Positions 7,592 through 14,342 of a stretch of DNA of 14,983 nucleotides are shown here, piece after piece. Each line of letters starts with the position of its first letter. Position 1 is the stretch's first letter. The DNA is from Pseudomonadota bacterium (lineage in GTDB: Bacteria; Pseudomonadota; Alphaproteobacteria; Sphingomonadales; Sphingomonadaceae). The position numbers and the translations under genes were made by a program. The notes beneath the pieces were generated by a model, which saw only the letters and a program-made list of their open reading frames with translations, was not told the origin of the DNA and made no database searches. The stretch is taken from NCBI GenBank assembly GCA_023427285.1, contig JAEZBH010000409.1:1-14983 (forward strand), read 5' to 3'.

Positions 7592-8500
7592 GTGAAGGGT
7601 CAACTGACCGAGGCCGGAAGCGCTCTGCTTCCGGCCGCACCCGCGCCCGGCGGAGAACCGCCCGCGCCCCCGGCCGATCTCAGCGCGCAGTTTGACTGCA
7701 TGCGCCTTCGCGAGATCGGCATGGCCTCGGCCCATCGCGGCAGAGCCTCGCCGGATGACCCGGAAAACTGCCTGAGCAGCATGCAGGCCGCCTGGGACTC
7801 AGGCGTTCGCCTGCTGGAAGTGGATGTCGCCACCACCGCGGACGGCGTGCTCGTTCTCTTGCATGACGATACGCTTGAGCGCACCACGACCGGCCAGGGG
7901 CCGCTCAGCGCTGCAACACTGGCCTATCTGAAAAGCTGCCGCCTGAAAGACCCGCGCGGCAATCCCACCGACGAGACCGTACCAACGCTGGTTGAGGCTT
8001 TGGCCTGGGCCCGCAACACCGGCGCGGCGCTTCAGCTCGACATCAAGCCGCGCACCCGCATGGATGACGTTGTGCGCTGCGTGCAGGGCGAGGGAATGAG
8101 CGGGCAGGTCATCATCGTCACCTACCGCATGTCATCGGCCATGCACGTTCACCGGCTCGATCCGAAGGTGATGATCTCAACGCCCATCCGGTCAACTGCC
8201 GACCTTGTTGCCCTGAAGCGGCGCGGGTTCAATCTTGCGCGCCTCATTGCCTGGACCGGCAGAAACGAGCCCAACCCTTCCCTGTGGGATGCCCTGCGCA
8301 AATATGGCGTGGAGGCCGCCTTCGGCACCAGCGGACGGGCACGGCAACGGCTGGACGATCGTTTTCTCATCGATGGCAATCCATCCGAATATGCAGAGTT
8401 GGTGCGTCAGGGCGTCACTGTCGTTGCCAGCGACCGGGCAGAAGTGGCGCAGGACATCCTTGGTTCCAGCTTTGAAAAATGCAGGGAAACAACGCAATGA
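7592..8500 (+). CDS. Glycerophosphodiester phosphodiesterase family protein
   Basis: This metal-dependent phosphodiesterase of the GDPD (TIM-barrel) family typically cleaves glycerophosphodiesters to glycerol 3-phosphate and an alcohol. The motifs seen are AHRGRASPDDPEN (about residues 47-59), the metal-binding LLEVDVAT, the catalytic HDDTLERTT and LQLDIKPRT. A C-terminal VTVVASDRAEVAQDIL matches the barrel end. The 302-residue frame starts at GTG 7592, two bases after the preceding stop, and overlaps the next gene by ATGA. The N-terminus is Ala/Pro-rich (LLPAAPAPGGEPPAPPADL) with no hydrophobic signal, although related proteins are often exported. An in-frame stop lies a few codons upstream, so no longer start exists. 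It may be a cytosolic form or may have lost its leader. Confidence 0.88.
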   Translation: MKGQLTEAGSALLPAAPAPGGEPPAPPADLSAQFDCMRLREIGMASAHRGRASPDDPENCLSSMQAAWDSGVRLLEVDVATTADGVLVLLHDDTLERTTTGQGPLSAATLAYLKSCRLKDPRGNPTDETVPTLVEALAWARNTGAALQLDIKPRTRMDDVVRCVQGEGMSGQVIIVTYRMSSAMHVHRLDPKVMISTPIRSTADLVALKRRGFNLARLIAWTGRNEPNPSLWDALRKYGVEAAFGTSGRARQRLDDRFLIDGNPSEYAELVRQGVTVVASDRAEVAQDILGSSFEKCRETTQ

Positions 8501-9468
8501 AAGCTGTTCAGGTCTCCCGCTACGGCGGCCCGGAAGTACTGGAAGTCGTTGATCTGCCAATGCCCGTGGCTGGCCCCGGCGAGGTTCTCTTGCGCCACAC
8601 CGCCATTGGCCTCAACTTCATCGACACCTATCATCGCAGCGGCCTTTACCCGTTGCCGCTTCCGTTCATACCGGGCGTTGAAGGCGCAGGGGTTGTGGAA
8701 GCCGTGGGCGAGGGAGTGAGCCACCTGAAGCCGGGGGACCGGGTTGCCTATGGCTGGGGGCCGACCGGAGCCTATGCGGAGTATCGCACCATCGGAGCTG
8801 ATCGGGTGGTGAAATTGCCGGACGATCTGGACGAGCGAACCGCCGCCGCCAGCCTGCTGAAAGCCTGCACGGTCGAGTTTCTGGTCAACCGCGCCTATGC
8901 CGTGCAACCGGGCGATACGGTGCTGTGGCATGCCGCAGCGGGCGGTGTGGGGCTGATGGCGGTGCAATGGCTCAAGTCCATTGGCGCCACGGTCATCGGC
9001 ACGGTCGGCAACGCGGAGAAGGCAGAGCTGGCCAGAGAGCACGGCTGCGATCATGTCATCCTCTACCGCGAGGAAAACGTCGTTGCCCGCGTTCTGGACA
9101 TCACCGGGGGCCGCAAGCTGCCGGTGGTGTACGACTCGGTTGGGAAAGACACGTTCATCACCTCGCTCGATTGCCTTGCCCCGCGCGGAATGATGGTCTC
9201 GTTCGGCAACGCCTCCGGCCCGGTTACCGGCGTTGATCTGGGCATCCTCTCCACCAAGGGCTCGCTTTACATCACCCGCCCGACGCTGTTCGCCTATTAT
9301 GCAACGCCGGAAGAGCGGGAGACCTACAGCCGTCAGGTGTTCGACAAGATCACCAGCGGACAGGTGAAGGTGGAAATCGAGCAGAGCTTCAAACTGGAAG
9401 ACATCGCCGAGGCCCATCGCGCGCTTGAAGAGCGCCGCACCACCGGCTGCACGGTGATCGAGCCGTAG
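8497..9468 (+). CDS. qor: NADPH:quinone oxidoreductase (zinc-independent MDR family)
   Basis: This is a zeta-crystallin-type reductase, usually using NADPH to reduce quinones or enals. I chose the ATG at 8497, which overlaps the previous stop (ATGA) and has AGGGA nine bases upstream, giving 323 aa. A GroES-like N-terminal half (MKAVQVSRYGGPEVLEVVD; GLNFIDTYHRSGLYPLPLPF; PGVEGAGVVEAVG) leads to the Rossmann domain with HAAAGGVGLMAVQWLKSIGA. YDSVGKDTF and the C-terminal AHRALEERRTTG are typical of the family. The zinc-binding cysteines of alcohol dehydrogenases are absent, as expected. It is the last gene of the plus-strand block and is followed by a hairpin. Confidence 0.93.
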   Translation: MKAVQVSRYGGPEVLEVVDLPMPVAGPGEVLLRHTAIGLNFIDTYHRSGLYPLPLPFIPGVEGAGVVEAVGEGVSHLKPGDRVAYGWGPTGAYAEYRTIGADRVVKLPDDLDERTAAASLLKACTVEFLVNRAYAVQPGDTVLWHAAAGGVGLMAVQWLKSIGATVIGTVGNAEKAELAREHGCDHVILYREENVVARVLDITGGRKLPVVYDSVGKDTFITSLDCLAPRGMMVSFGNASGPVTGVDLGILSTKGSLYITRPTLFAYYATPEERETYSRQVFDKITSGQVKVEIEQSFKLEDIAEAHRALEERRTTGCTVIEP

Positions 9469-9492
9469 AAGCACCAGAACACGCTCTGGAAT

Positions 9493-9533
9493 GAGAAAGC
9501 GGGTGCCCGGCTTGTCCGTGTACCCGCTTTCTC
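9493..9533. terminator. Hairpin between convergent qor and terC-family genes
   Basis: GAGAAAGCGGGT (9493-9504) and ACCCGCTTTCTC (9522-9533) form a perfect 12-bp stem with a 17-base loop, between the two converging stop codons. It could end transcription from both sides. Neither strand has a clean U-tract after the stem, so termination strength is uncertain. Confidence 0.65.
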
Positions 9534-9553
9534 GTTAGGCTTCCTGAAGGCTG

Positions 9554-10195
9554 TTACGCCTCGATGAAGGGCACCACCTGATTCCAGCCGTCCCAGATCA
9601 TTTTCAGCGCGACATAGACAATCACCAGCAACCCCACATAGGCCAACCACCGGAAGCGATCGATGACGCGGGCGATGAACCCGGCAGCCAGCCCCATGAG
9701 CGCAACCGAGAGCACCAGACCGAACACCATCACCCACGGATGTTCGTGAGAGGCCCCCGCCACCGCCAGCACGTTATCAAGGCTCATGGAAACGTCTGCC
9801 AGAGCCACGGCCCACGCCGCCTGCACAAAGGACCTGGGCGGCTTCACCCCGTTATCGTGGGGGGAGTCATCGTCTGGTCCAACCTCCTGCGGCTTGGCCG
9901 GAGCCAGTTCGCGATACATTTTCCACGCAACCCAGAGCAGCAGAATGCCGCCGGCCAGCAAAAGGCCGATCACCTTCAACAACTGGGTTGCGATCAGCGC
10001 GAAGGCGATGCGCAGCACCAGCGCGGCCAGGATGCCGATGAAGATGACCTTCTTCTGATCCTTGTGCGACAGACCCGCCGCCAGCGATCCCACCACGATG
10101 GCATTATCGCCCGCCAGCGTAATGTCGATCAGCACCACCTGAGCAAAGGCGCTGAGAGCCTCAGGGTCCATGAGGGCTTGCAAACTTGCGTCCAC
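9554..10195 (-). CDS. TerC family (YjbE-type) integral membrane protein
   Basis: This is a multi-pass inner-membrane protein of the TerC/Alx/YjbE family; characterised members export manganese or other metals. The 213 residues hold about seven hydrophobic segments. The family's acidic membrane motifs are seen twice: IDITLAGDNAIVVGSLAAGL near residues 23-42, and DVSMSLDNVLAVAGASHE in the second half. A charged cytoplasmic loop lies between them (PAKPQEVGPDDDSPHDNG). The start is GTG 10195-10193 with AAGGAG five bases upstream; a nearby ATG is out of frame. It lies just after the rho terminator on the same strand. I saw no yybP-ykoY-type manganese riboswitch in the short leader, nor a clear promoter. 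The substrate is not determined. Confidence 0.9.
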   Translation of the reverse strand: MDASLQALMDPEALSAFAQVVLIDITLAGDNAIVVGSLAAGLSHKDQKKVIFIGILAALVLRIAFALIATQLLKVIGLLLAGGILLLWVAWKMYRELAPAKPQEVGPDDDSPHDNGVKPPRSFVQAAWAVALADVSMSLDNVLAVAGASHEHPWVMVFGLVLSVALMGLAAGFIARVIDRFRWLAYVGLLVIVYVALKMIWDGWNQVVPFIEA

Positions 10196-10254
10196 AACAT
10201 CTCCTTCCGCTCAAAGCCACCCGCTGGTTCGACCGGACACACCCTCGGGAAACG

Positions 10255-10290
10255 AAAAAAGCGGCGCTCAGTCTCCTGAACGCCGCTTTT
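10255..10290 (-). terminator. Rho-independent terminator after rho
   Basis: AAAAGCGGCG (10257-10266) and CGCCGCTTTT (10281-10290) form a 10-bp stem with a 14-base loop. On the minus strand the GC stem runs directly into six U residues (10260-10255). It starts about 23 bases after the rho stop and precedes the TerC-family gene, so that gene would need readthrough or its own promoter. Confidence 0.88.
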
Positions 10291-10312
10291 CCGTTTTCGT
10301 ATGATGACCAGC

Positions 10313-11569
10313 TTACTGGTTCATGGACGAGAAGAAGTCCTCGTTGGACTTGGAGTCCTTCATCTTGTCGAGCAGGAACTCCATGGCATCGACCGTGCCC
10401 ATCTGCATGAGGATGCGGCGCAGCACCCACATCTTGGACAGGGTGGCCTTGTCCACCAGCATTTCTTCCTTGCGGGTGCCGGACTTGCCCACGTCGATCG
10501 CCGGGAAGATGCGCTTGTAGGCAACCTTGCGGTCAAGGATGATTTCCGAGTTACCGGTGCCCTTGAACTCTTCGAAGATCACTTCGTCCATACGGCTGCC
10601 CGTATCGATGAGCGCGGTTGCGATGATCGAGAGCGAACCGCCTTCCTCGATGTTGCGGGCCGCACCGAAGAAACGCTTCGGACGCTGGAGCGCGTTGGCA
10701 TCCACACCGCCGGTCAGCACCTTGCCCGAAGACGGAACCACGGTGTTGTAGGCGCGGGCGAGGCGGGTGATCGAGTCGAGCAGAATGACCACGTCGCGCT
10801 TGTGCTCAACGAGGCGCTTTGCCTTCTCGATGACCATTTCGGCAACCTGCACGTGACGCGCAGCCGGTTCGTCGAAGGTCGAGGAAATGACCTCGCCGCG
10901 CACGGAGCGCTGCATGTCGGTCACTTCTTCCGGACGCTCGTCGATCAGGAGAACGAGCAGGTACACTTCCGGGTGGTTCGCCGTGATGGCATGGGCGATG
11001 TTCTGGAGCAGAACGGTCTTACCCGTGCGCGGCGGCGCAACGATGAGAGCGCGCTGACCCTTGCCCTGCGGCGAGATGATGTCGATGACGCGCGAGGACA
11101 TGTCCTTGCGAGTCGGATCGGCCAGATCGAGCGTGAACTTCTCGTCCGGGTAGAGCGGCGTCAGGTTGTCGAAGTTGACGCGGTGACGAACCACTTCGGG
11201 CTCGTCGAAATTGATGGTCGAAACCTTTGTCAGGGCGAAATAGCGCTCACCGTCCTTGGGAGCGCGAATGTCGCCCTCAACCGTATCGCCGGTGCGCAGA
11301 CCGAAGCGGCGAACCTGGGAGGGAGACACGTAAATGTCGTCAGGACCGGCCAGATAGTTGGCCTCGGGCGACCGCAGGAAGCCGAAACCGTCCGGCAGAA
11401 CTTCAATGACACCGGCGCCCATGATCTGAACGTCGGTTTCAGCCATCTGCTTCAGGATGGAGAACATCAGATCCTGCTTACGCAGGGTCGATGCGTTCTC
11501 AACACCAAGCTCTTCGGCCATGGCCACAAGTTCAGCCGGCGTTTTCCGCTTCAGGTCGTGCAAATGCAT
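10313..11569 (-). CDS. rho: Transcription termination factor Rho
   Basis: Rho is a hexameric RNA-dependent ATPase/translocase that binds C-rich RNA and dislodges RNA polymerase. The 418 residues begin with the Rho N-terminal domain ([38 protein letters not shown]). The cold-shock RNA-binding domain follows ([31 protein letters not shown]). The ATPase core has Walker A APPRTGKT, Walker [17 protein letters not shown] and the R-loop region [14 protein letters not shown]. Length and all motifs are standard. The gene lies downstream of hemE and hemJ on the same strand with a 152-base leader. That leader contains a C-rich, G-poor stretch (minus strand 11637-11617) and a palindrome, which could allow self-regulation. 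An intrinsic terminator follows. Confidence 0.98.
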   Translation of the reverse strand: MHLHDLKRKTPAELVAMAEELGVENASTLRKQDLMFSILKQMAETDVQIMGAGVIEVLPDGFGFLRSPEANYLAGPDDIYVSPSQVRRFGLRTGDTVEGDIRAPKDGERYFALTKVSTINFDEPEVVRHRVNFDNLTPLYPDEKFTLDLADPTRKDMSSRVIDIISPQGKGQRALIVAPPRTGKTVLLQNIAHAITANHPEVYLLVLLIDERPEEVTDMQRSVRGEVISSTFDEPAARHVQVAEMVIEKAKRLVEHKRDVVILLDSITRLARAYNTVVPSSGKVLTGGVDANALQRPKRFFGAARNIEEGGSLSIIATALIDTGSRMDEVIFEEFKGTGNSEIILDRKVAYKRIFPAIDVGKSGTRKEEMLVDKATLSKMWVLRRILMQMGTVDAMEFLLDKMKDSKSNEDFFSSMNQ

Positions 11570-11616
11570 AAGCTGTGCCTAATGCTAGGAGTCCGCTGTG
11601 TGCGAGGAATGCATGC

Positions 11617-11637
11617 GGAGATGTAAGGAGGAAGGAG
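11617..11637 (-). promoter_or_regulatory. C-rich, G-free stretch in the rho leader (possible rut-like site)
   Basis: On the minus strand this 21-base stretch is pyrimidine-rich, has 11 C and no G, and is full of YC pairs (CTCCTTCCTCC...). Rho prefers such RNA, and rho is self-regulated through its leader in E. coli. The assignment as a regulatory site here is inference. Confidence 0.35.
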
Positions 11638-11686
11638 CCGGGCCAGAAAAGCGCGCGGCTGAGTTGAGCAGGTAAGCAGCGCCAGA

Positions 11687-11720
11687 GGGGAAGTCAAGCG
11701 CCGCTTGACGCTGTTTCCCC
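11687..11720. repeat. Nested palindrome between hemJ and rho
   Basis: GTCAAGCG (11693-11700) and CGCTTGAC (11702-11709) are perfect arms around one base. They are nested inside GGGGAA (11687-11692) and TTCCCC (11715-11720), with a 5-base bulge. It starts immediately after the hemJ stop on the minus strand. No U-tract follows, so it may act as an RNA-stabilising or Rho-related structure rather than an intrinsic terminator. Confidence 0.6.
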
Positions 11721-11721
11721 A

Positions 11722-12174
11722 TTAGAACGGTTTCACGATAACCAAAATGACGATGACGACAACTGCCAAGGTGGGGAGTTCGTTGATAATCCGGTAGAAC
11801 TTGGACCCGCGCGGATTGTTCCCCAGAGCGAACTGCTTGCGCCATTTTGACAGCATGCCGTGGTAGCCGGAGAGCAGCACCACGAGAATGAGCTTGGCGT
11901 GCAGCCAGCCGCCGCTCCAGCCGATATCGGTGGCGAGCATGAGGCCCAGCACCCATGCCACGATCATCGCCGGATTGATGATGATGCGCATCAGGCGGCG
12001 CTCGCGCTCCCGCCAGGTCAGGTCGCTGGGCGAACCTACCCCGTAGGCGACGTTCTCCTCCGCGTGATACGCAAAGAAGCGGGGCATCATGAACATGCCC
12101 GCCATCCAGAAGATCACAGCGATCAGATGGAACGACTTAACCCACAGGTATGATTCGCCCAGAAAACCTGCCAC
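11722..12174 (-). CDS. hemJ: Protoporphyrinogen IX oxidase HemJ
   Basis: HemJ is a small haem-containing membrane protein that oxidises protoporphyrinogen IX to protoporphyrin IX, used by many alphaproteobacteria in place of HemG or HemY. The 150-residue protein has four hydrophobic segments. The signature WVKSFHLIAVIFWMAGMFMM (conserved His16) is followed by PRFFAYH, RRLMRIIINPAMI and GGWLHAKLILVVLLSGYHG. The start is GTG 12174-12172 with GGAGG about nine bases upstream, and the gene begins 21 bases after the hemE stop, which supports an operon for two haem-synthesis steps. Older annotation may call this a CopD- or TIGR00701-family protein. Confidence 0.93.
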   Translation of the reverse strand: MAGFLGESYLWVKSFHLIAVIFWMAGMFMMPRFFAYHAEENVAYGVGSPSDLTWRERERRLMRIIINPAMIVAWVLGLMLATDIGWSGGWLHAKLILVVLLSGYHGMLSKWRKQFALGNNPRGSKFYRIINELPTLAVVVIVILVIVKPF

Positions 12175-12195
12175 GTTTGCTATCCTCCAGCTGCT

Positions 12196-13221
12196 TTAGC
12201 CGCGCAGCCGCGCCAGCAGCCGCTCCACATGCGCCACCGGCACATCCGGCAGAATCCCGTGCCCGAGATTGAAGATATGCGGCCGCCCGTCAAGGGCTTC
12301 GCGAATGGCGTCAACGGCACTGTCCAGCGCCTCGCCGCCCGCACGCAGCGCCAACGGGTCAAGATTGCCCTGCACCGGCAGGCCCTTGGGCAAGGCCGCA
12401 TTGGCCCAGACCGGGTCCACCGTCTCATCAAGGCCAACGGCCGAAACGCCGGTCTTTTCCGCGTATTCCACGAGCTTTGCGCCCGCGCCCTTCGGGAAGC
12501 CGATGATCGGGAAGCCGGGGTGCTTCTCGCGGATGGCGTCAACGATGCGCTTGGTCGGCGCGATCACCCACTGGCGGAACTGGGCGGGCGACAGCGTGCC
12601 GGCCCAGCTGTCGAAGATCTGCACCACGTCAACGCCCGCCTCGATCTGACCGAGCAGGTAGGAGATGGTCTGCTCGACGATCGCATCGATCAGCTGCTGG
12701 AACCGCTCCGGCTCCTGATAGGCCATCGAGCGTGCCGATGCCTGGTCTTTGCTGCCCCGACCCTCGACCATGTAGGTCGCAACGGTCCACGGAGCCCCCG
12801 CAAAGCCAAGAAACGTCACCTCAGGGGGCAGAAGGGCCTTCACCTTGCGCACGGTCTCCAGAACCGGCTCAAGGCGCTCAGGGGCCGGTTCTAGGGCCTC
12901 CAGCGGCGTCTCTGCCATGCGAGGCTCCATGCGCGGGCCTTCGCCTTCCGCAAACCACAGGTTCTGACCCAGCGCGTGGGGCACCACCAGAATGTCGCTG
13001 AACAGGATTGCGCCATCAAAGCCGAAGCGGCGGATAGGTTGCAGCGTGACCTCTGCTGCCAGCTCCGGGTTGTAGCACAGATCGAGGAAGGAACCGGCCT
13101 GCGCACGCACGGCGCGGTACTCGCTGAGGTAACGGCCAGCCTGACGCATGAGCCAAACGGGTGGTGGATCGAGCCGCTCGCCGGCGAGCACACGTAACAA
13201 AGGCTTCCTCTCCACTACCAA
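12196..13221 (-). CDS. hemE: Uroporphyrinogen decarboxylase
   Basis: HemE removes four carboxyl groups from uroporphyrinogen III to give coproporphyrinogen III in haem synthesis. The 341 residues contain the first signature PPVWLMRQAGRY (Arg26 and Arg30 in the substrate pocket), the catalytic Asp76 in LFSDILVVPHALG, and the second signature GFAGAPWTVATYM. FDSWAGTLSP and LGHGILPDVPVAHVE close the barrel. The frame opens at TTG 13221-13219; a GTG two codons further (13215-13213) is an equally likely start. The purine-rich AAAGGAAGGA upstream suits either. hemE next to the origin is a hallmark of alphaproteobacteria such as Caulobacter. The hemE promoter must lie within the predicted origin. Confidence 0.97.
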   Translation of the reverse strand: MVVERKPLLRVLAGERLDPPPVWLMRQAGRYLSEYRAVRAQAGSFLDLCYNPELAAEVTLQPIRRFGFDGAILFSDILVVPHALGQNLWFAEGEGPRMEPRMAETPLEALEPAPERLEPVLETVRKVKALLPPEVTFLGFAGAPWTVATYMVEGRGSKDQASARSMAYQEPERFQQLIDAIVEQTISYLLGQIEAGVDVVQIFDSWAGTLSPAQFRQWVIAPTKRIVDAIREKHPGFPIIGFPKGAGAKLVEYAEKTGVSAVGLDETVDPVWANAALPKGLPVQGNLDPLALRAGGEALDSAVDAIREALDGRPHIFNLGHGILPDVPVAHVERLLARLRG

Positions 13222-13353
13222 TATCCTTCCTTTATGAATCTAAGAGTCTGAGGTGGTGGTTGTACGGTTAGAATCGGGTTTATCCACTAATCCACAGCCT
13301 GGCCATGCTCCGTTTGGTCGCGTTTGTGAAGGGAATCCGGGGATTAGGGAAAG

Positions 13354-13371
13354 TTATCCCCATTATCCCCA
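13354..13371 (+). other. Two abutting variant DnaA boxes
   Basis: TTATCCCCA occurs twice with no gap. Each differs from the canonical box only at position 7 (C for A). A third copy lies inverted at 13406-13414. Weak DnaA sites in tandem are typical of places where DnaA-ATP oligomers form; that role here is inference. Confidence 0.6.
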
Positions 13372-13485
13372 GGAAGCCTGAAAATTCATCCCCATGCGGA
13401 CAGTTTGGGGATAAGTTGGGGGCGAATCCCCGGCTTGTGTGAATGGGCATTTTATCCCCCACTCGGCCAAGCAGCATCCACACAG

Positions 13486-13494
13486 TTATCCACA
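13486..13494 (+). other. Canonical DnaA box
   Basis: TTATCCACA is the exact high-affinity DnaA box consensus. It ends five bases before the chosen start of the ppsR-like gene, so bound DnaA could also hinder that gene's expression. Confidence 0.85.
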
Positions 13495-13499
13495 GGGTT

Positions 13500-14342
13500 A
13501 TGACCAGACTTCATTTGCACCTCGTATCGGACTCCACGGGCGAAACGCTCGAGTCCGTCGCAAAGGCCTGTCTCTCGCAATTTGAAGGGGTTCAGGCCGT
13601 TCGGCACTTCTGGCCGATGATCCGTTCAGAGCGGCAAATCGAGCGCGTTATGGAGGAGATCAGCCAGCGTCCCGGCCTCGTGTTATTCACACTTGTTAAC
13701 CCCATGGTGCGCGACCGGCTTCAGGGCCGCTGCCTGCAACTGGGGCTGCCCGCCATTTCGGTGCTCGACCCGGTGCTGCAAGCCCTCAGCCAATCGCTCG
13801 GCCAGTCCGCACGCGGCATGCCGGGCCGCCAGCACCTTATGGATGCGGCTTACTTCAGCCGTATCGAGGCCATGCACTTCACCATGGCCCATGATGACGG
13901 TCAGTCCGCCGAAACGCTGGACGAGGCGGACATTGTTCTTCTTGGCGTCTCGCGCACGTCAAAGACGCCAACCAGCATCTATCTGGCCAACAGAGGCTAC
14001 AAGACCGCCAACGTGCCGGTCGTGCCGCAAATCCCGCTGCCGCCGCAGGTGTTCCAGCTACGCCGCCCGCTGGTGGTGGGGCTCACCACGTCGTCCGAGC
14101 GCCTGGTGCAGATCCGCCGCAATCGCCTGCTCACGCTCAATCAATCCACAGACAGCGATTACGTGCGCGAGGAAGAGGTGCAGACCGAAATTACCCATGC
14201 GCGCCGCCTGTTTACGCAGCATGGCTGGCCGGTTATCGATGTCACGCGCCGCTCGATCGAGGAAACGGCGTCCGCGATTCTGAATTATCTGGCCCAGCGC
14301 CAGGAAGCTTTGAATGGGAATGGGAACGGTAATGGCAGTTGA
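13500..14342 (+). CDS. Pyruvate phosphate dikinase / PEP synthase regulatory protein (kinase-pyrophosphorylase, DUF299)
   Basis: This bifunctional regulator phosphorylates a threonine of pyruvate phosphate dikinase (or PEP synthase) using ADP and removes it by phosphorolysis. I chose the ATG at 13500 (280 aa) because MTRLHLHLVSDSTGETL is the family's standard N-terminus. An in-frame ATG at 13443 would translate through the DnaA boxes. The P-loop GVSRTSKT is at residues 149-156, preceded by AMHFTMAHDDGQ and followed by PTSIYLANRGYKTANVPVVP. The C-terminus ends in a short Gly-Asn repeat (GNGNGNGS). Which target enzyme it controls cannot be told from the window; PPDK is the commoner partner in this class. 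No strong ribosome binding site is seen. The end overlaps maf by 29 bases. Confidence 0.92.
   Translation: MTRLHLHLVSDSTGETLESVAKACLSQFEGVQAVRHFWPMIRSERQIERVMEEISQRPGLVLFTLVNPMVRDRLQGRCLQLGLPAISVLDPVLQALSQSLGQSARGMPGRQHLMDAAYFSRIEAMHFTMAHDDGQSAETLDEADIVLLGVSRTSKTPTSIYLANRGYKTANVPVVPQIPLPPQVFQLRRPLVVGLTTSSERLVQIRRNRLLTLNQSTDSDYVREEEVQTEITHARRLFTQHGWPVIDVTRRSIEETASAILNYLAQRQEALNGNGNGNGS

Larger units (their letters stand above)
13222..13499. other. oriC: Predicted chromosomal replication origin (oriC)
   Basis: This 278-base gap between divergent hemE and the ppsR-like gene is crowded with DnaA-box-like 9-mers. Plus-strand copies are TTATCCACT (13280-13288), TAATCCACA (13288-13296), TTATCCCCA (13354-13362 and, directly abutting, 13363-13371), TCATCCCCA (13386-13394), TTATCCCCC (13452-13460), GCATCCACA (13474-13482) and TTATCCACA (13486-13494). 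One TTATCCCCA is on the minus strand at 13406-13414. Five GANTC sites lie at 13236, 13244, 13271, 13333 and 13424. Position beside hemE and the parS sites 8.5-13 kb away agree with an alphaproteobacterial origin. I see no long AT-rich unwinding element and no full CtrA site (TTAA-N7-TTAA). Confidence 0.85.

Noticed and set aside
8407..9474. A long minus-strand open frame opposite the quinone oxidoreductase, and another at 6756-7640 opposite the dienelactone hydrolase
   Set aside because: Both are antisense to genes with full catalytic motifs and good ribosome binding sites. Their translations have no recognisable domains.
10301..11626. A 441-codon plus-strand open frame over rho
   Set aside because: It is longer than rho but lies wholly antisense to it. 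Its translation shows no recognisable family, while the minus strand encodes a complete Rho with every motif.
13280..13483. A 67-codon minus-strand open frame in the predicted origin
   Set aside because: It spans the DnaA boxes and its peptide looks like translated repeat sequence. It shows no domain, and the non-coding origin explains the region better.
13222..13499. CtrA binding sites (TTAA-N7-TTAA) in the origin, as in Caulobacter
   Set aside because: No TTAA pair with seven-base spacing is present in this gap.
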